Of a stretch of 52,675 nucleotides of DNA, positions 1 to 8,202 are shown piece after piece. Source of the stretch: JAZDJP01 sp043803805 (GTDB lineage Bacteria; Planctomycetota; JAZDJP01); the NCBI GenBank assembly GCA_043803805.1, contig JAZDJP010000057.1, forward strand, positions 1 through 52,675, given 5' to 3'. The translations under genes were made by a program, and so were the position numbers. Position 1 is the first letter of the stretch. Every line of letters begins with the position of its first letter. The notes under the pieces are model-generated. The model did not search any database. It saw only the letters and a program-made list of their open reading frames with translations, and was not told the DNA's origin.

Positions 1-8
1 CGGTTCCG

Positions 9-2234
9 GTGCCGGGCGCAACGCCGGCAGGCGGCACGGCCGGAATGAAACCGGCGCCGCATCCGACGGTTCCCCCGGCGGTGACCGTGCCGAAGGCCGG
101 GGGGGCATTTGTTCCGGAGCCGCCGCCGGTCCCGAGGCCGAAATCGAAATTCGAAGAGACCGTCGAGGAGATATTTCGGAAAATCGCCAGTTGGATCCTG
201 GTAGGGGAGGAGCATCGTCCCAGGAACGTCAGCATGGAGTTCGCGGTGGCGAGCACCTGGCTTCTCCGGATCGGGGTCATCGCGCTTGTGGCGTGCGTGG
301 CTTATTTCCTGAAGTGGTCCATTGACCGTGGATGGGTGTCTCCCGTGATGCGGGTGGCCATGAGCATGGTGGCGGGAGCGGGCATGCTGTTCTGGGGAAT
401 GTCGCTGCTCGGGAAGAAGTACCACCTCATCGGGCAAGGTCTTCTCGGCGGCGGACTCCTGACGTTGTACTTCAGTTCGTACGGGGCGGGGCCGCTTTAC
501 CATCTCGTGCCGGTGCTGGGCGCCTTTGCCCTCATGGGGCTTGTGACGGCGGCCGCGGGAGTGGTTTCGACCCGGTTCAATTCGCTCCTCATCGCCATCC
601 TGGGATTGGTCGGGGGACATCTGACGCCCGTCATCCTCCGGACGGAAACGCCGAATCTCCCGGGGCTTTACGCATACCTTCTCCTTCTCAACCTGGGCAT
701 TCTCGCGGTGGCTCACCTGCGCCAGTGGCGGCTTCTCAATTGCCTGGGATTTCTGTTTTCGGGCGGCGTTTTCCTGGGATCGATGACCGTTTACACGCGG
801 GAGGATTTCCCGGCCGCGATGGGGTTCCTCGCGGTGTTTTTCGCCATCCACGCGGCCATCGTCTACGTGTACAACGTGATGCGCGCGAGGCCCTCGACGG
901 TTCTGGAGATCATTCATCTTCTGATCAACACGCTTTTTTTCGCGATCGGCGGGTACGCGCTCATCGAGACGGCACACGGGGGGAGCTGGCCCGCCGTGCT
1001 GTCAGTGTCTCTGGCCGCCTTTTTCGCGGTTCACGCGGCGGTGTTCGTCCGGAAGCGCCTGGTGGACCGCAACCTTCTCGTGGCGTTCATCGCGCTCTCG
1101 GCCGGCTGCGCCGTCTGGACGTTCCCGCTCCTTTTCGAGAAGGAGACGCTGACGGTCGCGTTCGCGCTCCTCGCGTTCGCCTTCCTCTGGATCGGCCAGC
1201 GCGTGGGAAGCCATTTCCTCGAGAATGCCGCCTACGGCCTGTATGTGACGATGCTGGTCCGGCTGCTGTTTCTTGACCTGCCGCGGAACTTCGATGCCAG
1301 GCCCGCGGCGGCCGCGACACTCGCCGAATACGCGGGAGAGTTGCTGAGGCGCGCCTGGACGTTCGGGATCGCGATCGGCGCGATGGTGGGGGCGTTTCTT
1401 CTCTGCCGCCGCGAATCGCCGTCCCGGCCGGCCCCGGTCCTCCCGGGGAACGACGTGGAGGCGATGGGCGGGAAAGGGCTCTGGATGTGGGTTTTCCAGG
1501 GGGCGGCCGCGCTGGTCCTTTTCCTCGTGGCGCAACTCGAATTCAACACGATGTTTCAATTCTGGCCGCCGTTCCGCCTGCCGATCCTCACCGTTCTCTG
1601 GTGCGTGATGGCGGCCTGGCTGTTCTGGCGGTTTCTCTCGACGGGAGGAAGAAATCCATGGATTTTCGCGGCATTCTTCGCGTTTCTCGCCGGGGCGATC
1701 GTCAAACTGCTCGTGGTGGACGTCGTGGCCTGGTCGCTTGATTTTCACATGATTTACGAGGGGGGGTACACGCCGGTCCGGGCGGTCGCACGGCTTGCGG
1801 ATTACGGCGTGGTGATCGCCGTCCTGCTCGGCGTGTGGCGGCTGTTTCCGTCTCCCGGGGGAAAACCCCTTCTCCCGCGGGCGATCTTCGGTTACGGGGG
1901 GCTGGCGCTTTTCTTCCTGTATGTATCGCTGGAAACGAACAATTTCCTGGATTGGAAACTCCCCGAGTTCCGGGTGCCGGGGGTTTCCGTGCTCTGGGCG
2001 TGTTTCGCGATCGCCTGCGTGACGGCGGGGATTCTCCGGACGGTCAAGGCGCTGCGTTACGCGGGACTGGGGCTTTTCGCGGTGGTGGTGTTCAAGGTGT
2101 TTCTGGTGGACCTGGCCCGCACCGCGATGATCTATCGCGTGATCGCGTTCATGGTCCTGGGGTGCGCGCTCCTTCTGGGGTCGTTCCTTTACATCCGGTT
2201 CAGCGGGCGGTTCCAGAAGGAGGACAAGGCATGA
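9..2234 (+). CDS. DUF2339-family polytopic membrane protein (5' end probably outside window)
   Basis: A 741-residue reading frame from a GTG at position 9; the frame stays open to the window edge, so the true start may lie upstream. Roughly the first 50 residues are Pro/Ala-rich and soluble, followed by a short charged segment (KFEETVEEIF) and then about twenty hydrophobic stretches to the C-terminus. That layout matches the DUF2339 predicted membrane proteins, whose function is unknown. Its stop overlaps the start of the next gene by 4 bp (ATGA), and that gene looks like DUF3999, the usual companion of DUF2339; the pairing supports both calls. A transport or envelope role is only inferred. 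Confidence 0.8.
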   Translation: MPGATPAGGTAGMKPAPHPTVPPAVTVPKAGGAFVPEPPPVPRPKSKFEETVEEIFRKIASWILVGEEHRPRNVSMEFAVASTWLLRIGVIALVACVAYFLKWSIDRGWVSPVMRVAMSMVAGAGMLFWGMSLLGKKYHLIGQGLLGGGLLTLYFSSYGAGPLYHLVPVLGAFALMGLVTAAAGVVSTRFNSLLIAILGLVGGHLTPVILRTETPNLPGLYAYLLLLNLGILAVAHLRQWRLLNCLGFLFSGGVFLGSMTVYTREDFPAAMGFLAVFFAIHAAIVYVYNVMRARPSTVLEIIHLLINTLFFAIGGYALIETAHGGSWPAVLSVSLAAFFAVHAAVFVRKRLVDRNLLVAFIALSAGCAVWTFPLLFEKETLTVAFALLAFAFLWIGQRVGSHFLENAAYGLYVTMLVRLLFLDLPRNFDARPAAAATLAEYAGELLRRAWTFGIAIGAMVGAFLLCRRESPSRPAPVLPGNDVEAMGGKGLWMWVFQGAAALVLFLVAQLEFNTMFQFWPPFRLPILTVLWCVMAAWLFWRFLSTGGRNPWIFAAFFAFLAGAIVKLLVVDVVAWSLDFHMIYEGGYTPVRAVARLADYGVVIAVLLGVWRLFPSPGGKPLLPRAIFGYGGLALFFLYVSLETNNFLDWKLPEFRVPGVSVLWACFAIACVTAGILRTVKALRYAGLGLFAVVVFKVFLVDLARTAMIYRVIAFMVLGCALLLGSFLYIRFSGRFQKEDKA

Positions 2235-3607
2235 ATCGGTTTTTAATGGCACTTGTCGTGGGGGGCATCCTGGCCGGGGGATCGGCTTTTGCCGACGCGC
2301 CCCTTGCCCGGTTCCGCTGGCAAAAGGCCGTCCTCCGGCCGGAGGGGGCGGGCGGGTCCGTTGCCGCGGTGGGGCTCGACGGGGAGATGTACGCCGGGAC
2401 GGGCGACGATTTCCCGGATATCCGTCTTCTGGATGACGCGGGCCGGGAGACGCCCTTCGTTCTCCGGGTGCGGCGGGAGGAACGAACGGCGGAGGTTGAG
2501 ACGGCCGTGGAAATGGAAACGATTTCCTTCGAGAAGCAGCCCGACAACCGGGTGGAGGTGACGTTCCGGCGGAAGAATCCCGACCGCACACCCGTTTGCG
2601 CGGAGATCCGGACGACCCTGCGGAATTTTGAAAAGCAGGTCCGGATGTCGGGGAGCGCGGACCGGAAGGAGTGGAAGGTCCTGGCCGAGGGGCGGCCGGT
2701 GTTTGACTATTCGCGCTATATTGATCTTGCCAACAAACGGGTGGAGTTCGCGCCCGGCGCATGGGCGTACTACCGGCTGGAGATTGCGAACATCACCGAG
2801 CGCCGGCAGTCGCCCTTTGTGCTCATCGCGAAGGAATCCCGGGGCGGGGAGATCGCCCGGGAGATGGAAGGCGCGGTTTTCGAGATCGCGGACTTCCGGA
2901 TGGAGCAGGTTGTGTTTTATGACCGGAAGCCGGTGGTGACCGGCGGCCAGGCGGTGAGCCGCGATTATCCCGTGACGGGATTCGAAGTGTCGGAGGACGC
3001 GAAGAATCGGAGAACGCGGATCACGTTCGGGACGGGTCGGGCGCCCATCACGGAAATCCGGATGATCCCGGCATCATTTAACTTTTGCCGGGCCGCGGGG
3101 GTGGAGGGGGAGTCGGGAGAGGGGGGTGCGGCCCGGTGGACCCGGTTCGTTTCCGCGGAACTTCACGCCATCCGGGCGGGGGCGTACCAACGGGAAAAAA
3201 CCGACATCGCCTGGGATTCGCCGCGCCGGTATCCCCGGATGCGTCTGGTGCTGGAAAACCGTGACAGCCCGCCGGTGGCGATCGAGGGAGTGTCGGCCCG
3301 GGGGCTTGTGCACGAGATTGTATTTTTCCCGGAGGGGGGACGTGCCTACCGGGTGTTGTACGGGGCGGCCGGGCTGGCCGCGCCCCGTTATGACATTGAC
3401 GAGGTGCTGGCGAAGGCCGGGACCCGCCCGGCGGAGCCGTGGTCCGTGGGACCGCAGGCGGCGAATCCGGATTTCCGCGCCGCCGCCCCGCCTTCCCGGG
3501 TGGACGGAAAGACGCTCCTGACGGTGTCCATCCTCATTATGGTGGTGGCGCTGGTGTGGGTCCTGGCGCGGGTCCTGAAAAAAATGGACGGGGTGAAGAC
3601 GGAGTGA
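2231..3607 (+). CDS. DUF3999-family exported, membrane-anchored protein
   Basis: 458 residues. The start ATG at 2231 overlaps the previous stop and is followed at once by a signal peptide (Arg then a hydrophobic run, cleavage near GSAFA-DA). The body is predicted beta-rich and exported, and the C-terminus carries one transmembrane helix (about residues 430-448) with a short basic tail, so it should be anchored with its bulk outside the cytoplasm. Position directly behind a DUF2339 gene and this topology fit DUF3999. No catalytic motif was seen. The two proteins are likely translated together and may form one envelope complex; the function is unknown. Confidence 0.75.
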   Translation: MNRFLMALVVGGILAGGSAFADAPLARFRWQKAVLRPEGAGGSVAAVGLDGEMYAGTGDDFPDIRLLDDAGRETPFVLRVRREERTAEVETAVEMETISFEKQPDNRVEVTFRRKNPDRTPVCAEIRTTLRNFEKQVRMSGSADRKEWKVLAEGRPVFDYSRYIDLANKRVEFAPGAWAYYRLEIANITERRQSPFVLIAKESRGGEIAREMEGAVFEIADFRMEQVVFYDRKPVVTGGQAVSRDYPVTGFEVSEDAKNRRTRITFGTGRAPITEIRMIPASFNFCRAAGVEGESGEGGAARWTRFVSAELHAIRAGAYQREKTDIAWDSPRRYPRMRLVLENRDSPPVAIEGVSARGLVHEIVFFPEGGRAYRVLYGAAGLAAPRYDIDEVLAKAGTRPAEPWSVGPQAANPDFRAAAPPSRVDGKTLLTVSILIMVVALVWVLARVLKKMDGVKTE

Positions 3608-3635
3608 CGCCGCGGCGGTCCGGATCCCGTGAAGT

Positions 3636-3664
3636 TTGCCCCGAGTTCGCCGCCGTGGCATAAT
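3636..3664 (+). promoter_or_regulatory. sigma70-type promoter before the phosphoesterase gene
   Basis: TTGCCC at 3636-3641, a 17-nt spacer, and CATAAT at 3659-3664. The expected start site is about 45 nt before the GTG at 3716, leaving room for the visible ribosome-binding site (GGGAGGGG). Confidence 0.55.
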
Positions 3665-3715
3665 CCAGCCATGATTGCAAAGATGTGAGGATTTCCGAAT
3701 CCGGGAGGGGCGAAG

Positions 3716-5749
3716 GTGGCGTCATCAATCCGTGTGATCGCAGTTGGGTTGTTCCTTGCGGCGTTTCTTTCCGGTGACGCGGGCGCGGCAGACGGCGGGA
3801 ATGCCGGGTCCGGGCAGGCGTTCCGCTTTCTGGCGATTGCCGATCCGCATTTCTTCGAGCTGGAGAAAGCGCCCAAGAGCCTTGGCGCGTTCAAGCAATT
3901 TCTGGCGGATGTGAAGCCCCTGAACGCCGATTTTCTGGTGGTGCTGGGCGACGTCTGCGGCGAACGCCGGCCGGCGCTGGCGCAGGCGCGGAAGATCGCC
4001 GAGGAGTCGGGGCTCAAGGTTTATTTTGTGAGCGGCAATCACGACGACACGGACGGCCAGAAGCCGGAGGATTTTCTCGGCGCCTTCGGGGAGGGCAGTC
4101 TTTTTTATTCTTTCAACCACAAGGGGTATCATTTCGTGATGCACTGGAGCCAGAGGCCGCAGTTTCCCTGGCTCGAGAAGGATATCGCCTCGGCGCCGTC
4201 GGGCGCGCCCGTGATTTTCTGCCAGCATTATCCCCCCGACAACCGGTACCGGAAGATTTTCGACAAGCATCCCGTGGCGGTGTCTCTGACCGGCCACGTT
4301 CACGGGTATCGCACGGGGATGACGGGTAATCTTCGCGATGTCAATCTGCCGCCGTTCCCGGAGGGGTTCGCGGTGGCGGATGTGATGGGTGACGGAAAGA
4401 TCAAGATTGCCTGGCGGCCGCACGGGATCAGCAAGCGGCTGGTGATTGTTCATCCCGCCGAGGGGGCGGAGGTGTTTCCGGGAAGCGCGCCCATTGTGGT
4501 TACCGCGTTCGACAGCGGTCGCGACGTCGTCAAGGTGGAATACAACGACGGAGCCGGCTGGAAGCCGATGGTTCGGAGCACGAATTGGTCATGGACGGGC
4601 TCTTGCGAATTCCGCTCCGGCGCGGTCGAGGCGCGCGCGGTGGATTCGGCCGGCGAGACATGGACCGCCCAAAGCGCGTACCGTCCCGCGAACGCGGCCG
4701 CCGCGGTCAAGATCGGCGCCGACTGGCTTGTTCGGGGCGGAACGCCCGACAACCGGCGTTCGACGCCCGATGCGGTCACGCCGCCGTTGCGATTCGCCTG
4801 GCGCGCGGCCGTCGGAGGCCGATGCCATCAGCCGGTGCTCGCCGGTGGAAAACTTTACGTCACGAGTTCCATGCAGGATTACGAAGAGAATAACATTTTG
4901 GTTTGCCTCGACGCGGCGAACGGAAAAGAACTCTGGCGCGCGCCGCTCGGGGGATCGCCGATGACCCCCGCGGCGGTGACCGCCGGAGTCGTCGGGGTCT
5001 TCGATGAGTTTGGCCGCGCCTGCGGTTTCGACGCCGCAACCGGCAAGCGGCTCTGGCTTGTCGAGGGTGTCCCCGGCGCCTATTACTCCTATGACGGGAA
5101 GAGCGGGATCACCGCCGCCGACGGCGTCTTTTACGCCGGAAATTTCTGGGCGCTGGAGGCGCGGACAGGTTCGCCCGTGTGGAAAGCGCAGATCGTATAC
5201 AACCCTGTTAGTTTTGTCGCGGCTGTTTCCGGGGGCCGCATCCTCGGCGCGGGGAACGCCTGGCAGAATTGTCTGGATGTCAAAACCGGCGCGCAGATCT
5301 GGCGCGTCAGCGGGTCCGCGTCCGCGTCTTCCATGTTCTGCGGCGATCAGGCCATGGTCAGCACCGGGAAATCGGTTTTGGTGAATGCCGCCGACGGCAA
5401 GGAGGAAAGCGTCTTGCGGATGGGCTGGCGGACGGCAGATGGGGCCGTCAGCGCGGATGGCAACGTCGCCGTGTTCGTGGAAAAGGGTCGGTTGGCGGCC
5501 GTGAGTCTGTCCGAGAAGAAGGAAATCTGGAAATCCCGTGAGCCGCTCAAGGAGATCAGTGCCGCCACGGCGGCCGGCGCGTTTGTCTGGGTGAGCGCTT
5601 CGGACGGTCTGCACGCTTACGCGCTTGCGGATGGGTCGGAGGCGTGGAACTTCCGGATCGGGGCGCCCCTGGCCGCTCCCATCGCCAGCGGCAACGCGGT
5701 TTTCGTCGCCGGCGAGGACGGATGCGTCTATGCGCTGGCCGGCGGATAA
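3716..5749 (+). CDS. secreted metallophosphoesterase fused to a PQQ-type beta-propeller
   Basis: 677 residues from a GTG preceded by GGGAGGGGCGAAG. A signal peptide covers about residues 1-24. A calcineurin-like phosphoesterase domain follows, with its metal-binding blocks in order: ADPH (near 42), GD (near 80), GNHD (near 107), QHYPP (near 168) and GHVHG (near 191). A short Ig-like stretch (about 245-330; HPAEGAEV, VEARAVDS) joins it to a C-terminal PQQ-like propeller (about 375-677) with repeated LWR/GKELW-type blades. It should hydrolyse a phosphoester outside the cytoplasm; the substrate is unknown and the propeller may bind it. It has its own promoter and appears monocistronic. Confidence 0.85.
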   Translation: MASSIRVIAVGLFLAAFLSGDAGAADGGNAGSGQAFRFLAIADPHFFELEKAPKSLGAFKQFLADVKPLNADFLVVLGDVCGERRPALAQARKIAEESGLKVYFVSGNHDDTDGQKPEDFLGAFGEGSLFYSFNHKGYHFVMHWSQRPQFPWLEKDIASAPSGAPVIFCQHYPPDNRYRKIFDKHPVAVSLTGHVHGYRTGMTGNLRDVNLPPFPEGFAVADVMGDGKIKIAWRPHGISKRLVIVHPAEGAEVFPGSAPIVVTAFDSGRDVVKVEYNDGAGWKPMVRSTNWSWTGSCEFRSGAVEARAVDSAGETWTAQSAYRPANAAAAVKIGADWLVRGGTPDNRRSTPDAVTPPLRFAWRAAVGGRCHQPVLAGGKLYVTSSMQDYEENNILVCLDAANGKELWRAPLGGSPMTPAAVTAGVVGVFDEFGRACGFDAATGKRLWLVEGVPGAYYSYDGKSGITAADGVFYAGNFWALEARTGSPVWKAQIVYNPVSFVAAVSGGRILGAGNAWQNCLDVKTGAQIWRVSGSASASSMFCGDQAMVSTGKSVLVNAADGKEESVLRMGWRTADGAVSADGNVAVFVEKGRLAAVSLSEKKEIWKSREPLKEISAATAAGAFVWVSASDGLHAYALADGSEAWNFRIGAPLAAPIASGNAVFVAGEDGCVYALAGG

Positions 5750-5750
5750 C

Positions 5751-5778
5751 GTGACAAACCCGCCATTCGTGCTATACT
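5751..5778 (+). promoter_or_regulatory. promoter before the ceramidase-like gene
   Basis: GTGACA at 5751-5756, a 16-nt spacer, and TATACT at 5773-5778, starting directly after the stop codon of the upstream gene. This gives a leader of about 55 nt before the ATG at 5842. Confidence 0.5.
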
Positions 5779-5841
5779 TCGGGCCATGCCGGCATCGCGA
5801 AGAAACCCTCATCAAACTGAAGGCATAGGAGACTCGTTCCC

Positions 5842-7164
5842 ATGACGTTGCGCAACCGATGTCATTTTCGGGTGGCGCCGTTCAAAGTCGACGTGACACC
5901 GCCCGTGGGATACCCCATTGCCTACGGCGTCAACCGCAAGGTCGATTCGCCTCTCTACGTGCGCGGGGTTGTCCTTGACGACGGCCGAACGCGGGCGGTC
6001 ATGGCCATCGTGGATTTCCTCGGCATCGCGGGTCGCGCGCACCAGGAGTGGCAGGCGAGGATCGCGCGCGCCTCCGGCGCTCCGCCGTCGCAGGTGCTTT
6101 TGCATACGGTCCACCAGCACGATTCCGTCAATGTCGGGCTCGAAGGGGATGCCCTCATGAAGCCGTTCGGCTTCCCGCCCAAAACGCCGCTGGACTATTG
6201 GAAGGCGATTTCCGGGAAACTCGAAGCGGCTGTCCGAAAAGCATCCGGGCCTCACGGCGCGTGGGGCTCCGTCTCGCGCATGGCGACCGCTGAGCGAAGG
6301 CTCTCCGGGCTCGCCGCCAACCGCCGGCTGGTGAAAGACGGACGCGTCTGGAACACACGCTGGAGCATGACCTTCAAACCGGAAATCCAGCGCGAGCCGA
6401 CCGGTCTTATCGATCCCATCCTTCGGACGATCGGCTTTCTCGACAAACGCGGCCGGCTCATCGCCTCCCTTCATTTTTACGCCACGCACCCGCAGGTCGC
6501 CTACAACCGCCACATGGCCGGGAGCGATGTCCCCGGCGTGGCGCTCCGGCATCTGGAAACCACCCTCGCGGAAGAAGGCGCGCACCTCTATTTCACCGGG
6601 TGCGGCGCGGACATCACCTTCGGCAAATACACGGACGCCGTGAAGGAAACCAGCCTCGCCGTCCTCGGCCGCCGCCTGGGAGAAGGCCTCGTCGCGAACG
6701 TTCGCGCCCTCGAGGAAAAACCCGTCGGCCCCCTGACGTTCGCCCGCGCGCGGTTCACACTTCCGCGCGATAAACGCATCACCAAACAACGGACACTCGC
6801 CAAGCTGAAAAAAACCACGGACGCCGGCGACGCCCATGCCTGCGCCAGCCGGCTTTTCGCGCTTCGGAACTGGAACAAGATATGCCGGCCCACAATCACA
6901 CGCATGAGCCTTGGCCCCAACGTGCATGCGCTCTCGCTCGTGTCGGAAGTGGTCGTGGCGTACCAACTGTACGCGCAGTCGCTTGTGCCGGAACATTTTC
7001 TCGCGTGCGCGGCGTACGGTAAATACAGCTACGGCTACCTTCCCACGGCGGCCATGTACGCCGAAGGCGGCTACGAACCCGCCGCCGGACTTTACACGCC
7101 GGCCATCGAGAAAAACCTCAAGGATGCCATTGCGCACGTGTTGAACGGCGTGGGCAATCCTTGA
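5842..7164 (+). CDS. neutral/alkaline ceramidase-like protein
   Basis: 440 residues, no signal peptide. The N-terminus (FKVDVTPPVGYP) and the following block with HTVHQHDS resemble the neutral ceramidase superfamily, which includes many bacterial proteins of unknown substrate. Later features are FYATHPQV and a glycine/cysteine block (YFTGCGADITFGKY) typical of that fold. It is shorter than characterised neutral ceramidases (about 650 residues or more) and lacks the export signal they carry, so ceramide hydrolysis should not be assumed. The start ATG follows AGGAGAC at good spacing. It is transcribed from its own promoter. Confidence 0.7.
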   Translation: MTLRNRCHFRVAPFKVDVTPPVGYPIAYGVNRKVDSPLYVRGVVLDDGRTRAVMAIVDFLGIAGRAHQEWQARIARASGAPPSQVLLHTVHQHDSVNVGLEGDALMKPFGFPPKTPLDYWKAISGKLEAAVRKASGPHGAWGSVSRMATAERRLSGLAANRRLVKDGRVWNTRWSMTFKPEIQREPTGLIDPILRTIGFLDKRGRLIASLHFYATHPQVAYNRHMAGSDVPGVALRHLETTLAEEGAHLYFTGCGADITFGKYTDAVKETSLAVLGRRLGEGLVANVRALEEKPVGPLTFARARFTLPRDKRITKQRTLAKLKKTTDAGDAHACASRLFALRNWNKICRPTITRMSLGPNVHALSLVSEVVVAYQLYAQSLVPEHFLACAAYGKYSYGYLPTAAMYAEGGYEPAAGLYTPAIEKNLKDAIAHVLNGVGNP

Positions 7165-7185
7165 AATGTGGTATCATCCCCGGTC

Positions 7186-8106
7186 ATGGACGTATTCAAC
7201 TCCCTGGAATCCATCGGTCGCCGGGCGCCCGGGCGCACCGTCGCGACGCTCGGCACGTTCGACGGGGTGCACGTGGGCCATCAGGCCCTCATTCGGGAGA
7301 CCGTCGCGTGGGCGGCGGCGCTCGGGGCCGATCCGGTGGTGGTGACGTTCGACCGCCACCCCCGGAGCGTCCTCACCGGGGGCCCTTTCCCGTGCCTGAC
7401 CACCCTCCCGCACCGCCTGCGGCTGTTTGAGGCGCTTGGCGTCCGGGACGTTCTCGTCCTCGCCTTCGATCGGGAGATGGCGTCCTGGGAGGCGGAGGAG
7501 TTCGTCCGGCGGGTGTTCGGGGAGGGGCTCCGCGCGGCAGGGGTGCTGCTCGGGTTCAACTGCCGGTTCGGGAAGGGCCGGCGGGGGGACGCGGCGCTTC
7601 TCGCGAAGGAAGGGGCGGCGTACGGGTTCGCCGTCCGGGCCGCGCCGCCGGTCGAAATCAACGGGACCCTCGTATCAAGCACCTGGATCCGCCAGGCGGT
7701 GCAGACCGGGGACCTCGACGCGGCGGAGGCCATGCTCGGGCGGAAGTATTCCCTGTTCGGCACGGTGGTCACCGGCGACCGCCGGGGGCGGATCCTCGGA
7801 TTTCCGACGGCGAACCTCGACCCGGCGGGGATGATCCTCGTTCCCCGCGGGGTGTACGCGACGTCCACGACCGCGGAGGGGCGGGCCTGGCCGTCCGTCA
7901 CCAACATCGGCCACCGGCCCACGTTCGGGGGCGAAAAACCGCGCGAACGGGTCGAGACCCACCTCATCGGATTTTCCGGGGATCTCGTCGGACGTGACAT
8001 CGAGGTCGTCTTCCGCCGCTGGATCCGGGACGAGCGGGCATTCCCTTCGAGCGAGGCCCTGCGGACCCAGATCGCGCGGGACGCGGCGGCAGCGGGACAA
8101 TCGTGA
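7186..8106 (+). CDS. ribF: bifunctional riboflavin kinase / FAD synthetase RibF
   Basis: 306 residues from the ATG at 7186; an upstream GTG at 7168 is in frame but lies on the -10-like TATCAT, so I reject it. The N-terminal FAD synthetase (nucleotidyltransferase) domain shows LGTFDGVHVGHQ (about 17-28) and SSTWIR (about 165). The C-terminal flavokinase domain shows GFPTANLD and NIGHRPTFGG. It converts riboflavin to FMN and FMN to FAD using ATP in the cytoplasm. Length and domain order are normal. The ATG lies about 10 nt behind the -10-like element, with no ribosome-binding site, suggesting a leaderless message. Confidence 0.92.
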   Translation: MDVFNSLESIGRRAPGRTVATLGTFDGVHVGHQALIRETVAWAAALGADPVVVTFDRHPRSVLTGGPFPCLTTLPHRLRLFEALGVRDVLVLAFDREMASWEAEEFVRRVFGEGLRAAGVLLGFNCRFGKGRRGDAALLAKEGAAYGFAVRAAPPVEINGTLVSSTWIRQAVQTGDLDAAEAMLGRKYSLFGTVVTGDRRGRILGFPTANLDPAGMILVPRGVYATSTTAEGRAWPSVTNIGHRPTFGGEKPRERVETHLIGFSGDLVGRDIEVVFRRWIRDERAFPSSEALRTQIARDAAAAGQS

Positions 8107-8165
8107 CGACCATTCGCCCGGGGCGTTGACCAGCCGATGGTATTCCTTTCGCGCCGTCTCGCGTC

Positions 8166-8194
8166 TTTCGCCCCCGCTTTTTTCCTGTTATACT
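8166..8194 (+). promoter_or_regulatory. valS promoter, leaderless type
   Basis: A clear -10 element, TATACT at 8189-8194, stands 8 nt before the valS ATG (8203), which places the start site at or next to the start codon. The -35 region (TTTCGC, 8166-8171) is weak. No ribosome-binding site can fit. Confidence 0.5.
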
Positions 8195-8202
8195 GACGTG
8201 CC

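Noticed and set aside
1002..2762. Long minus-strand open frame opposite the DUF2339 and DUF3999 genes
   Set aside because: Arg/Pro/His-rich composition typical of the antisense strand of high-GC genes; no domain, and the plus-strand genes are clear.
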